A stretch of DNA of 64,000 nucleotides. Source: Gp6-AA40 sp036802945 (lineage in GTDB: Bacteria > Acidobacteriota > Vicinamibacteria > Vicinamibacterales > UBA2999). Location: positions 24,753 through 88,752 of the forward strand of contig DAIRVG010000007.1 of the NCBI GenBank assembly GCA_036802945.1. The letters are read 5' to 3'. The position numbers were made by a program, and so were the translations under genes. The notes under the pieces were generated by a model. That model saw only the letters and a list, made by a program, of their open reading frames with translations, made no database searches and was not told where the DNA came from. The number at the start of each line of letters is the position of its first letter. Position 1 is the stretch's first letter. Shown one piece after another: positions 1 through 9,471 of this stretch.

Positions 1-3000
1 CGGGATGCAGGGATCAACGACGAACGTCGAGCCGCGTCGTCTGAGACCCAGGATACTTTCGAGTCCCGCGCGGTACATCCAGCCGGCAGACCCTGTATAC
101 CAGCTCCATCCGCCGCGTCCGGCATGCGGCGCGCGTGCGTAGACATCGCCTGCTACGACGTACGGCTCGATCCGATAGCGGGCGACTTCCTCCGGCGTCC
201 GGGTGTGGTTGACCGGGTTCAGCATGTGAAACAGCTCCGCCGCTTCGTCGCCGCTGCCGAGGGCAGCCATCGCCATGACGATCCAGGCCGCGGCGTGGGT
301 ATACTGCCCGCCGTTTTCCCTGATACCCGGTGGATACCCCTTGATGTAGCCGGGTTCCTGCGCGGAGCGATCGAACGGCGGGCTGAGGAGGAGCAGCGCC
401 TTCGACCCGCGGGCGATGAGCGACGTCCTCACGGCATCCATCGCCCGTTCGGCGAAACGTTTCGGGACCGCGCCGGACAACACCGCCCACGACTGCGCAA
501 TCGAGTCGATGGCGCACTCGTCGTTTTGCGCCGAGCCCAGCGGGCTTCCGTCGTCGTAGTACCCGCGGCGGTACCACTCACCGTCCCAGGCCAGCTCGAG
601 CTTCGACGTGAGGCTGCGCGCCGCGGCCTTGTATGCCTGCGCTCCTTGCGCGTTGCCCCTCGCCTCGCACAACGGGGCGAAGGCCGTCAACACGCTGTGG
701 ATGAAAAAGCCAAGCCACACGCTTTCTCCGCGCCCGTTCACCCCGACCTTGTTCATGCCATCGTTCCAGTCGCCGGTGCCGAAGAGCGGCAACCCGTGCG
801 CGCCCGCAGTGAGGCCTTTGTCGATCGCGCGAACGCAATGATCGAAGAGCGTCCCGACGTCCTGTGCGACGCCAGGCTGTCCGTACGATTCCAACTCGCC
901 TGGCGCGAGCAGCGGCGCGGTGAGGTACGGCACACGCTCGTCGAGGATCGCGGCGTCTCCCGTGACCCTTACGTACTCCGCGGCCACGTACGGCAGCCAC
1001 AGCAAATCGTCGGAGCACCGGCTACGCAGTCCTCTTCCGGCGGGCGCATGCCACCAGTGCTGTACGTCACCCTCGACGAACTGCCGTCCCGCCGCGCGCA
1101 ACAGGTGCTCGCGCGCCAGGTCCGGCCGCGCAAACAGGAGCGCCATGACGTCCTGGAGCTGGTCGCGGAATCCGTACGCTCCGCCGGGCTGGAAGTAGCC
1201 AGCGCGAGTCCACAGCCGGCAGCTGATGTCCTGATATACCAGCCATCGATTCATCAACACATCGAACGAATCGTCCGGCGTGCGCACATGAACCGTGTCG
1301 AGCGTTCTATTCCAGAACGTCCGGACCTCCTCGAGCGCTTCCGACGCGTTCGACGGGGTTCCATGCTGCTCGATGAGCATCCGCGCGTGAGCGCGGTCGG
1401 TGCCTTCACCGAGGAGGAAGACGATCTGTCTCGTCTCGCCCGGACCAAGATCGATCCGCACCTGCATCGTCGCGCACGCGTCGAGCCCCGCACCAAATTC
1501 GCCATTCAGCCTCTCGGTCCGCATCGCTACGGGATCGGTCAGCGCGCCGTTCCGCCCGATGAAACCGCGGCGATCGCCTGACGCGGACGACACCGGCTCG
1601 CTGGCGTGCGCGAACGCCACGCGTCCCGGCAATTCCCCGTTGTAGGCGTTCCACGCGAACACGGTGCCCGTCTCGCACTCGCATTCCGTGACCACGTGAC
1701 GGCGCTCGCCGTCGCGGGGAGGTCCGAGCACCCACTCGTGGTATGCGAAGACGCTGAGATTCCGCTCGACGCCGCTGCCGTTGAAGAGCGTCAGCACCGA
1801 GAACTTGACCGGATCGGCCACGTCGACGAATACCGAGAGATCGTGGCGGATGCCCTGGTGGATACGTGAGAAGCGCGACACGCCGGCGGTGTGATCGATG
1901 ACGAAGCGGCCGCTCCCCGCGTGGCGCGCCATCGGCCCTGGCGTGGGCGACCACGCGTCGCCGGAACGATCGTCTCGAATGAACAGCGCCTCGCCTGTGG
2001 GGTCGGTCACTGGATCGTTCGCGAAGGGCGTCAGCCGGTTCTCGCGGCTGTTTACCGACCACGTGTGCGATGCGCCCCCGCTCGTCACGATGGTGCCAAA
2101 GTGCGGGTTCGCAATGACGTTCGCCCAGGGCAGCGGCGTCTCCTGATCGCCTTCGAGGACGACGGTGTACCCGCGCCCCTCGTCGGTGAATCCGCCGATC
2201 GTGTTCGCGAGCGTCATCTCGGGCACCGCGACATTTGCATCCGGCCACCCATTCGCCGGCGTCTCAGATCCTTCAGCGGCGACGAAGGGCGCCGGCGCGT
2301 GCGCCGCCGTGTGCGAACGATCCAGGTGCGCGCGGTCCAGTTGTGCACGCAGGTCGTCTTGCGTCCCTTCGATCACGGCGCGGGCAACAGCCTGAAGGAG
2401 TGTGCGTTCGGCAGGCCCCATCACATCCGCGCGCAGCAGGTACGCACCGCCCGACTGATGCTTCCATGTGCGCCACGGACCGTCGTCGAGGAGAGCGGTC
2501 AGACGTGAGTGCATCTCGTCCAGGTAGCTGACCGGATGTTCGTTGAGGATCACGACGTCCGCGCTGAGACCTTTCAGTCGCCAGTATTCCTGTGCCTGCA
2601 ATGCCTGGCGCACCAACGCGAGGTCGTCACCGATGACCCGCACCAGCAGGATGGGAAGATCTCCGGAAATCCCGTGAGCCCACAGGCCCCCTTGGCCGAG
2701 CACGTTGGCACTGAGCACGTCCGGCGAGGCGCGAAGAGAATCGTCGCCTCCCAACACCCGCGAGGCCAGGCGCTCGAACAACACCGCCTCGTCGACGGAG
2801 ATGTCGAGATGGCGCCGGCCGCTCTGCACGTGGGCCAGCGCCAGCGCGAACGCGCGCGACGACGCGCGCGGATCGCGGTACCTCTGGGCCAGCGCCGCTG
2901 CGGTGTCACGATCCGCCGCCATGCCCGTGGCGAAGCAGAGGCGCACCGACGCACCCGGAGGCAGACGCACGCGCTGCCGCAGGCTCAGAATCGGATCGAG

Positions 3001-6000
3001 GACGATGCCCGTCGTGCCTGAGAGTGCGCGGCCATCGAGCGCGATCGGGTTCTCGACGCTTCGTCCGCGTCCGATGAATCGTGCGCGGTCTGTTTCCCAC
3101 TCGATCGCGCCCTGCGTCCGGCCCTCGAGGCTGACGACGTGCATGACCCACATGCCGGGCTGGGCGCTGTCGCGAGGACGGCGATGACCCAGCAACGCCG
3201 CGGTTTCGGGAAGGTACTCGGTCTCGACGAACAGTTTTCCGAACGCCGGATGGGCGAAATCCTCTACCGGCGTACCCAGCACGACCTCCGCGTAACTCGT
3301 GATGTCGATTTCGCGGATCCGCAACCCTCGATTGGTCAGCTTCAGCCTGCGCACCTCCACATCGTGTTCAGTGGAGACCGCGATCTCCAGCTGCGTCGCG
3401 ATGTCATCGTCGCGGCGTGCGAAGGTGGCCTTCTCCGGAAGGAACACCGCCGTGTAGTCCTCCGCCTGCCGCCGCGTCGGGTGATACGTCGGCGACCACA
3501 CGGCGCCGCTGCGTACGTCGCGCAGATAAAGGAACTGGCTCCCGTAGTCGCACGTGGAATCCTGTCGCGTGCGCGTGACCGCCACGCCCTGGCAGCTGCT
3601 CGCGCCGCCGCCGGCGTTGGTGACGCTCGAGATGTACTTGCCGTTCGACAGGAACTGCGTATGCGGATACGTCGTGTGCGGCGTCCGGTAGCGGCGGAGC
3701 GGCACCGCCGGCGTGGGCGGACTCACCCGCATCTCGTCGAGCGGCCTCGGCACGGTCGTCGGGCTCTGACGCGGCACACGCTCCTGCAACAGCAACTCGG
3801 TGGCCTGAATGCGCGGGTCGGCGTGAAACCGCTGGACCATGCGGTCACCGAACACGGCATTGGCTAGCGCGACCAGCGTCATCCCTTCGTGGTGAGCGAA
3901 GAACGCGCGGACGACGACGCCGTCGGCCGGCGCATCGGTGGCCGGCGCCTCCCGCTTCGTGTAGTCGATGGCGTCGAAGAAGCCGTAGTCGCCGTACACT
4001 CCCGCATCCGCGAGGCGGCGGAGATTGTCGGCGCTGCGCGCCGGATCGATCGTGGCGGCGAGCGCCGTCGCATACGGTGCGACGACGAGCTCGTCGCCAA
4101 GGCCCCGCTTGAGCCCCAGGCCCGGGATGCCGAAGGCCTTGTACTGGTAGTTGCCGTGCCGGTCGACCGCGGTGTACGCCGACTCGGAGATGCCCCACGG
4201 CGTCCCTCGTGACGCGGCGTACTCCCTCTGCCGCCGGACGACCATGCGGCACGATTCGTCCAGGAGCGTGTCCGGGTAGCTGCGCATCACGAGCAGCGGC
4301 ATCAGGTATTCGAACAACGTGGCGCTCCACGACAGCAGCACCGGCGCGCCGTGGATGCCCGTGATGAGCCGCCCCAGGTGGAACCAGTGCATCTCGGGAA
4401 CGTCGCCCTTGGCGATCGCCACGAAGCTCGCGAGACGGGCCTCCGACGCGAGCAGATCGTAGAACGACGCGTCGAATCGGCCTGGGCCGTCGCCGTCCGC
4501 CAGTCGATACCCGATCGAAAAGAGGCGTCGTTGCCGGTTGTACAGGAAGGCGAAGTTCATGCCGTCGGCGAATGCTGCCGCACGCGCGGCCAGGTCCTCG
4601 AGCCGCCGGCGCCGATCAGCGACCGGCGCGAGGTCCGACGGATCAGCCGCAAGCATGCGCAAGCCCGACGCAAGCGTGATGAGCGCGCCGGCAAGGTTGC
4701 CGCTGTCAACGGTTGAGAGGTACGCGGGCGGCATTGGCGCCAGCGTCGACGTGTCGTACCAGTTCAGCAGATGCCCCTCGAACCGCTCGAGCCCCTCGAC
4801 CGTCGTCAGCGTGGCATCAAGCCTGGTGACCAACGTCTCCGTGTCGATGAAGCCGAAGTCGTGGGCCGCAAGTGTCGCGAGGAGGCCCATGCCGATGTTG
4901 GTCGGAGAGGTCCGGTGCGCGATCCACGCGCCCGGTTCGAGCTGCACGTTGTCCGGAGGCAGGTGGTGGTGATCGGCGTCGACGAACGCGTCGAAGTACT
5001 TCCACGTCGCCTGCGCAATCGACGTGAAATAGTCACGATCGATCGCGGTGAGCGGCTCCGTCCGCGGCGGCATGGGTCGACTGAGGAGCAGCGCGACGAG
5101 CGGAGCGCACACCCACAGGATCAGGATGCCGACCGCGGAGGGCAGCGCGGCAGGATGCACTGCGTTGACCACGATCGCCGCGCCTATGGCAACCAGCGGG
5201 CTTGGCAGCATGTGCATGACGAACGTGTGGACGGTGAGATCGCGGGTGCGGTGCGCTCCCGCCGCCGACGTTTCCCACTCCAGCAGCCGTCCCCGCGACA
5301 TCCCGAGGCGCACGAGCGTGATGCCGACCGCGTGCAGCATCTCGGAGGCCTGGTTGGCGATGAACGTCAGCTGCAGCATCATGCGCGCGGCATCTGCCCG
5401 CAGATCCTCGAAGGACGTCCGCGCGAAGATGCCCCACGTCTGCCCCGGACGCGGTCCCCTGAGCCACGCGAACAGCCGCAGCGAGACCGGGAACGCCAGC
5501 GCGCCGACCGTTACCGCAGTCCAGACACCTGGATCCCCCGGCGCGATCGTCCAGTCGAAGAGAAACAGCGCGACGATCGAGGGAGCCACCAGGCTGCGCC
5601 GCAGGTTGTCCAGAATCTTCCAGCGTGAGATGAGCGGGAGGCGATTCCGCGTCAGCCCGCCGCGCGTCGGGACGAACGGAAACAACCACCAGAGGATCTG
5701 CCAGTCACCTCGGACCCAGCGATGCTCCCGTCGCGTGTGCGCGAGTACGTTCGACGGATAGTCGTCGACCACCTCGACGTCGGTGACAAGCGCCGTGCGC
5801 GCATGAATCCCTTCGAAGAGATCGTGCGACAGCAGCGCATTCTCGGGCACGCGCCCTTCGAGCGCGGCGGTGAACGCGTCGACGTCGTACAGGCCTTTGC
5901 CGGTGAAGATGCCTTCGCCGAAGAGATCCTGATACGCGTCGGACACCGCCGTCGTGTACGGGTCGACGCCGGTATGCCCCGCATACGTGCGCGCGAACAG

Positions 6001-8016
6001 CGACCCGGCCGCGCTCGCCATCGTCACGCTGACGCGCGGCTGCAGGATCCCGTATCCCTCCGTGACACGCCCGAGCGCAGGATCGAGGAGCGGACGGTTC
6101 AACGGATGCGAGGCGATCCCGATGAGCGTGCGACCCGTGTTTCGAGGTAGCCGAGTGTCCGAATCGAGCGTGATGCAGTAGCGGACGGAGGGCAGGAGAT
6201 CGAGCTGGCCCACGCGCGTGGAAAAGCTCGTATCGGTCGCGCCGCGCAGCAGGCGGTTGAACTCTTCGATCTTGCCGCGCTTGCGTTCCCATCCCATCCA
6301 TGCGCGCTCGCGGGCATTCCACTGCCGGTCGCGGTGAAAGAGAAAAAACCGGTCGACGTGCTCGGGGCCGAACCGCTGGTTGAGACTTGCGATCCCCGCG
6401 CGCGCCGCCTCGAGCAGCGACGCATCGTCCGGCATCTCCCGCGCCGACGCGTCCGCGAAGTCGCTGAGGATGGCGAAGTGAATGCGCGGATCCATGTTGC
6501 CCAGCGCCACGACCTCGAGGTGCTCGAGGAGCGCCTCCACTCCGGCGACGCTCGTCAGCATCGTCGGCACGATCACCATCGTTCGCGAGTCGTCGGGCAC
6601 GCCGGTGTCCGACAGGTCGAGGCGCGACAGCCGCTGCGGCCGCATCATGCGAGCGATCAGGCGCTGGATCAACGCGATTGCCACGTCGCTCGCCGGAATC
6701 AACAACAGCAGGAGCGCGGCAACCTGGACCATCACGGAACCGTGCTCAGCGCGGGTGTAGACCAGCGCCCCCGCGAGCATCGCCGTCGTCAGGACCGCGA
6801 TGGATCCCAGGTACGACATCGTCGCGTGCGCCATTACCGAACGGCGGACGGCTTCCATGAACCTGGGCCGGTACGCGAGATCGGCTTCCAGATCGCGGCG
6901 TCCCCGCCCAATCAGGTGATACCCGACGTGCGCGGCTCGATCGGCCGGCGAGGCGGCCGCCGCCGACTGCCTCGCGCTCTCGACCGCTTTCAGCGCGACG
7001 CGAACCTGCGCCTCCCCGCTCCTTCGCTCGGACAACTCCTCGACGGCTTGCCGCTGCCGATCCCGGCTCAGGAAATCCATCCGCGCGTACACTGCGGCCG
7101 GGTCGCGCCGCAGGACGTGATCGACAAGGCTGACATCCTCGACGTACTTCCGCCAGTCCACGGTGCCGCACAGGCGGAGACTGGTAATCACGTTCGCGAC
7201 CGACGCCTGGCTGGTCGCCTGCCGCTGGTGCTCCTCGCGGACAACGTCTTCGGCGGTGACCCCGCGCGCGGAGAGGTACTCTTCGAGTGCGGTGCGCAGC
7301 GGCGAGCGGCGGAGTTCGTATTCGCGCGCGCGATGCAGCAGCTGCACCACGTACGCGCTATGGACGTTCGGCGGCAGGGGCACCGACGCCTGCTCCGGAT
7401 GGCTCTCGATGCGTGCAAGCAGGGCGTCCGCGGCGTGGACCGCTTCGCGCGCGTCGAGTATTTCGTCGGCCAGGCGCCTCAGATTCTCGATGAGCGCGAG
7501 TTTCAACATGCTCGGCCACGCCCAGAGCTCGCCGATTGTCAGCGGGGCGACGCGTTGAAAGCTGTTGAGGAACAGCGTGAGCTGCTGCACGTCAAGGCGA
7601 CTGTCGCTGTGCCGGATCAGTTCCACGGCAATCGCGTAGATGCGGGCGTCGCCCGCGTGTTGTCGAACCGCGAGGGGTGGCAGTTCACGATAGTACGTAC
7701 GCGGAAGGTTCTGACGGATGTCGACGATGTCGGACGTGACGAGATGAAAGTTGTCGAGGAGCCATTCCGCGGCGGCGGTAATGAATCGTCCGTGATGCAC
7801 ATCGTCGGCGAGAACCCTGTACGCGGCGCGCAGCGTGCGGGCGTTGTCATTGAAGCGTGGGAAGATGCTGCGCGCGCGCTGGCGCGGGGTGGTGTCGACC
7901 GTGAACCGCGCGCCCAGCGACAACGCGCGTTCTTCGAGGCGCTCTATTCCGAGCAGCTCGTCGCGAAACGGTCTCAGGCCACGGGTCGCCGTGCCGTTAC
8001 TGACTGGTGCGAACAG
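1..8016 (-). CDS. ndvB: Cyclic beta-1,2-glucan synthase (NdvB/ChvB type), 3' end outside window
   Basis: One uninterrupted minus-strand frame of about 2670 codons runs off the left edge. It matches the architecture of inner-membrane cyclic glucan synthases, which polymerise UDP-glucose, cyclise the chain and adjust its length. The order is an N-terminal helical region, membrane segments near residues 390-450, and a GT84 glycosyltransferase with DSDTRLP near residue 615 and HRWVRGDW near 765. More membrane helices and a glucoamylase-like region follow. The C-terminal GH94 phosphorylase-like part has GGAYGFRDQLQD, DWNDGMN (about 2418) and GYPPGIRENGGQYTHAA. The family is usually about 2800-2900 residues, so little is missing. 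No ATG, GTG or TTG occurs between the in-frame stop at about 8121 and residue positions deep in the protein. The chosen start is CTG at 8016, five bases after a GGAGG. A frameshift near the start is the alternative. Confidence 0.93.
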   Translation of the reverse strand, partial: MFAPVSNGTATRGLRPFRDELLGIERLEERALSLGARFTVDTTPRQRARSIFPRFNDNARTLRAAYRVLADDVHHGRFITAAAEWLLDNFHLVTSDIVDIRQNLPRTYYRELPPLAVRQHAGDARIYAIAVELIRHSDSRLDVQQLTLFLNSFQRVAPLTIGELWAWPSMLKLALIENLRRLADEILDAREAVHAADALLARIESHPEQASVPLPPNVHSAYVVQLLHRAREYELRRSPLRTALEEYLSARGVTAEDVVREEHQRQATSQASVANVITSLRLCGTVDWRKYVEDVSLVDHVLRRDPAAVYARMDFLSRDRQRQAVEELSERRSGEAQVRVALKAVESARQSAAAASPADRAAHVGYHLIGRGRRDLEADLAYRPRFMEAVRRSVMAHATMSYLGSIAVLTTAMLAGALVYTRAEHGSVMVQVAALLLLLIPASDVAIALIQRLIARMMRPQRLSRLDLSDTGVPDDSRTMVIVPTMLTSVAGVEALLEHLEVVALGNMDPRIHFAILSDFADASAREMPDDASLLEAARAGIASLNQRFGPEHVDRFFLFHRDRQWNARERAWMGWERKRGKIEEFNRLLRGATDTSFSTRVGQLDLLPSVRYCITLDSDTRLPRNTGRTLIGIASHPLNRPLLDPALGRVTEGYGILQPRVSVTMASAAGSLFARTYAGHTGVDPYTTAVSDAYQDLFGEGIFTGKGLYDVDAFTAALEGRVPENALLSHDLFEGIHARTALVTDVEVVDDYPSNVLAHTRREHRWVRGDWQILWWLFPFVPTRGGLTRNRLPLISRWKILDNLRRSLVAPSIVALFLFDWTIAPGDPGVWTAVTVGALAFPVSLRLFAWLRGPRPGQTWGIFARTSFEDLRADAARMMLQLTFIANQASEMLHAVGITLVRLGMSRGRLLEWETSAAGAHRTRDLTVHTFVMHMLPSPLVAIGAAIVVNAVHPAALPSAVGILILWVCAPLVALLLSRPMPPRTEPLTAIDRDYFTSIAQATWKYFDAFVDADHHHLPPDNVQLEPGAWIAHRTSPTNIGMGLLATLAAHDFGFIDTETLVTRLDATLTTVEGLERFEGHLLNWYDTSTLAPMPPAYLSTVDSGNLAGALITLASGLRMLAADPSDLAPVADRRRRLEDLAARAAAFADGMNFAFLYNRQRRLFSIGYRLADGDGPGRFDASFYDLLASEARLASFVAIAKGDVPEMHWFHLGRLITGIHGAPVLLSWSATLFEYLMPLLVMRSYPDTLLDESCRMVVRRQREYAASRGTPWGISESAYTAVDRHGNYQYKAFGIPGLGLKRGLGDELVVAPYATALAATIDPARSADNLRRLADAGVYGDYGFFDAIDYTKREAPATDAPADGVVVRAFFAHHEGMTLVALANAVFGDRMVQRFHADPRIQATELLLQERVPRQSPTTVPRPLDEMRVSPPTPAVPLRRYRTPHTTYPHTQFLSNGKYISSVTNAGGGASSCQGVAVTRTRQDSTCDYGSQFLYLRDVRSGAVWSPTYHPTRRQAEDYTAVFLPEKATFARRDDDIATQLEIAVSTEHDVEVRRLKLTNRGLRIREIDITSYAEVVLGTPVEDFAHPAFGKLFVETEYLPETAALLGHRRPRDSAQPGMWVMHVVSLEGRTQGAIEWETDRARFIGRGRSVENPIALDGRALSGTTGIVLDPILSLRQRVRLPPGASVRLCFATGMAADRDTAAALAQRYRDPRASSRAFALALAHVQSGRRHLDISVDEAVLFERLASRVLGGDDSLRASPDVLSANVLGQGGLWAHGISGDLPILLVRVIGDDLALVRQALQAQEYWRLKGLSADVVILNEHPVSYLDEMHSRLTALLDDGPWRTWKHQSGGAYLLRADVMGPAERTLLQAVARAVIEGTQDDLRAQLDRAHLDRSHTAAHAPAPFVAAEGSETPANGWPDANVAVPEMTLANTIGGFTDEGRGYTVVLEGDQETPLPWANVIANPHFGTIVTSGGASHTWSVNSRENRLTPFANDPVTDPTGEALFIRDDRSGDAWSPTPGPMARHAGSGRFVIDHTAGVSRFSRIHQGIRHDLSVFVDVADPVKFSVLTLFNGSGVERNLSVFAYHEWVLGPPRDGERRHVVTECECETGTVFAWNAYNGELPGRVAFAHASEPVSSASGDRRGFIGRNGALTDPVAMRTERLNGEFGAGLDACATMQVRIDLGPGETRQIVFLLGEGTDRAHARMLIEQHGTPSNASEALEEVRTFWNRTLDTVHVRTPDDSFDVLMNRWLVYQDISCRLWTRAGYFQPGGAYGFRDQLQDVMALLFARPDLAREHLLRAAGRQFVEGDVQHWWHAPAGRGLRSRCSDDLLWLPYVAAEYVRVTGDAAILDERVPYLTAPLLAPGELESYGQPGVAQDVGTLFDHCVRAIDKGLTAGAHGLPLFGTGDWNDGMNKVGVNGRGESVWLGFFIHSVLTAFAPLCEARGNAQGAQAYKAAARSLTSKLELAWDGEWYRRGYYDDGSPLGSAQNDECAIDSIAQSWAVLSGAVPKRFAERAMDAVRTSLIARGSKALLLLSPPFDRSAQEPGYIKGYPPGIRENGGQYTHAAAWIVMAMAALGSGDEAAELFHMLNPVNHTRTPEEVARYRIEPYVVAGDVYARAPHAGRGGWSWYTGSAGWMYRAGLESILGLRRRGSTFVVDPCIP

Positions 8017-8381
8017 TCGTGCCTCCGATTCGTGCTTTGGTGAGGGCTGAAGTCCTGGGGTGGCTGCAGGGCTCAGGAAAGCGGGGACCTTCAGTATATA
8101 TGCTGTATAGTGTGAGGGTTACAGCGCCTCTGACCACAGCCAGCCTGAACTCGCTCCCCTCGTTCTGAGTTCATCCGACCTGTCAGCCGCGCCGCCGATT
8201 TGCGCGCCACGTCCCGGCACGCCTCCGGTCTCTGCGACAGAAACCTTGCTACTCTCATGCGAAGTTCAGAATTCAAAATTCACACCGAGTGTCGACGGGT
8301 GCTGGGTTTCGCGCGCTGCGCCGTTCATGGCTCAGCTTCATCGCCAGCTCGTGTTTGGACGAACAAGATCATCTTTCAGCC
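8017..8381. other. Intergenic region upstream of ndvB
   Basis: This stretch of about 365 bases separates ndvB (leftward) from small rightward genes. It holds an AT-rich patch at about 8092-8110 in a GC-rich setting. Read on the minus strand the patch includes TATACT, a plausible -10 element for ndvB, giving a leader of about 70 bases. I see no convincing -35 box, RNA gene or conserved protein in the short frames here. Confidence 0.3.
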
Positions 8382-8588
8382 ATGAACCCGTCCGCCCACG
8401 TCGTGCCGTTTGCCGTCTTTACCGATTACCGGAATCGCCGGTCGCGCCCAGCGGGCAGCACGCCCGTGAGCCCTGCTACGGATCCGCCGCCTCCATCGCG
8501 TGACGAGAGCGGGTGCACGGATGCCGCGTTCCCATCTGCCGAGACGACACCGCGAGCAGAGGCGGAAAAGGAAAGGATTCCCTCATGA
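8382..8588 (+). CDS. Small hypothetical protein, 68 aa (doubtful)
   Basis: A short frame begins at ATG 8382 and ends with a TGA that overlaps the ATG of the next gene (ATGA). That arrangement is typical of translational coupling and is the main reason to list it. The product is hydrophilic and rich in Pro, Ser and Ala, with no signal peptide or recognisable domain. There is no clear ribosome binding site. It may be only the leader of the next gene. Confidence 0.3.
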   Translation: MNPSAHVVPFAVFTDYRNRRSRPAGSTPVSPATDPPPPSRDESGCTDAAFPSAETTPRAEAEKERIPS

Positions 8589-8764
8589 CCATCGTGAGTG
8601 TTCTTGCGATCAGCGGCGGCCTCGTAGCGATCGCGCTCATCGCCTTTGTTGTGTTGCGGTCGCGGCGTGAACATGGCACCGACCTCGGAGAGGTCAGCAA
8701 TCAGTGGGTCATGGAGCACCGGATGGGATCGGGGCAGGACTCGTCGCGGTGGAATCAGCGATAG
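8585..8764 (+). CDS. Small single-pass membrane protein, 59 aa
   Basis: The ATG at 8585 is preceded by AAAGGA. The product has one strongly hydrophobic N-terminal segment (residues 2-23, rich in V, I, L and A), then RSRR and a polar tail. This predicts a single membrane span with the basic tail in the cytoplasm. No family was recognised. It converges with the zinc-ribbon gene on the other strand, only 7 bases away. Confidence 0.5.
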   Translation: MTIVSVLAISGGLVAIALIAFVVLRSRREHGTDLGEVSNQWVMEHRMGSGQDSSRWNQR

Positions 8765-8771
8765 TCCGACT

Positions 8772-8960
8772 TCAGGCGGACTCTCGTGCCGCGACGAACC
8801 GCGCATAGGCCGCCACCGTCGCGAGACGCGCGGCATCCCATCGCTGCCCGCACGTCGTGCAATGCCATCCTCCGCCTGCCGTCAGGGTCGCCTCTGTCAC
8901 CGTGGTATTGACCGTGTGACACAAAGGGCACATCGTCGGGGAGATCGTCGCATTCGTCAC
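8772..8960 (-). CDS. Small zinc-ribbon protein, 62 aa
   Basis: The product carries two Cys pairs, CPLCH near residue 11 and CTTCGQRW near residue 34. This spacing forms a single zinc ribbon. The Cys-x-x-Cys-Gly-x-x-Trp ending recurs in the 57-aa protein at 29874-30047, so the two are paralogs. The GTG start overlaps the stop of the upstream 47-aa gene (GTGA), which indicates coupled translation. The role is unknown; nucleic-acid or protein binding is the usual guess for such ribbons. Confidence 0.7.
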   Translation of the reverse strand: MTNATISPTMCPLCHTVNTTVTEATLTAGGGWHCTTCGQRWDAARLATVAAYARFVAARESA

Positions 8961-9100
8961 AGGCGGCCACCAATCTCAATCAAAAGACGCACAAACAGCA
9001 CCACAGGGGTGCCAATCAGGATCACCGCCACCGGTGCCAGCAGCACCAGCAGCAGCGCCAACGCCAGATCCCCGAGGACGCCGCCCGCCTTCGTCGTCAT
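8957..9100 (-). CDS. Very small membrane protein, 47 aa
   Basis: This frame runs from ATG 9100 to a TGA that overlaps the GTG of the zinc-ribbon gene. The product begins MTTKAGG and then is hydrophobic almost throughout (leucine- and valine-rich), enough for one long or two short membrane helices. The overlap downstream and the 68-aa membrane gene just upstream suggest a three-gene mini-operon. No family was recognised. Confidence 0.5.
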   Translation of the reverse strand: MTTKAGGVLGDLALALLLVLLAPVAVILIGTPVVLFVRLLIEIGGRL

Positions 9101-9119
9101 ATGGACGCCGCGCTCAGCG

Positions 9120-9326
9120 TCACGACCGTCCCTCGCGCATCACTTCGGCAATCGTCTGTCCAGGGTTGTCTTGCCACAAGCCAAGCAGGACGATTGGCGG
9201 AACGAGGGCAACCGTCATCAGGTACAGCCAGCTGCGAAACGATGACGGGTCGACGGTGAAAAACGTCAGCAGCGCAACACCGATCCAACAGATAGAGATC
9301 TGCCAGCGGTGGCAACGTGATGCCAT
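9120..9326 (-). CDS. Small membrane protein, 68 aa
   Basis: The product has two hydrophobic stretches, about residues 12-25 and 32-50, and ends in a polar tail containing DNPGQTIAEVMREG. ATG 9326 was chosen; a TTG three codons upstream is the alternative. It is the first gene of the apparent mini-operon with the 47-aa protein and zinc ribbon, 19 bases before the next start. No function can be assigned. Confidence 0.5.
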   Translation of the reverse strand: MASRCHRWQISICWIGVALLTFFTVDPSSFRSWLYLMTVALVPPIVLLGLWQDNPGQTIAEVMREGRS

Positions 9327-9471
9327 GAAGCCCAACTTTCAAGAGGGCTTTGATGAGGCTGACCGCAGGAAGGACGTGCGGGAAGGCCAGAGCTCAGGAA
9401 AGCAGTAACACGATGAATGTACGGCCGATCCGAGGCGCACACAAGGACAATCGCGGATGACTCGACTATGA

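Noticed and set aside
124..1581. Long plus-strand frame (485 codons) opposite ndvB
   Set aside because: It is antisense to the well-supported glucan synthase gene; its sequence has the Arg/Val/Pro-rich look of a GC-rich shadow and no domain.
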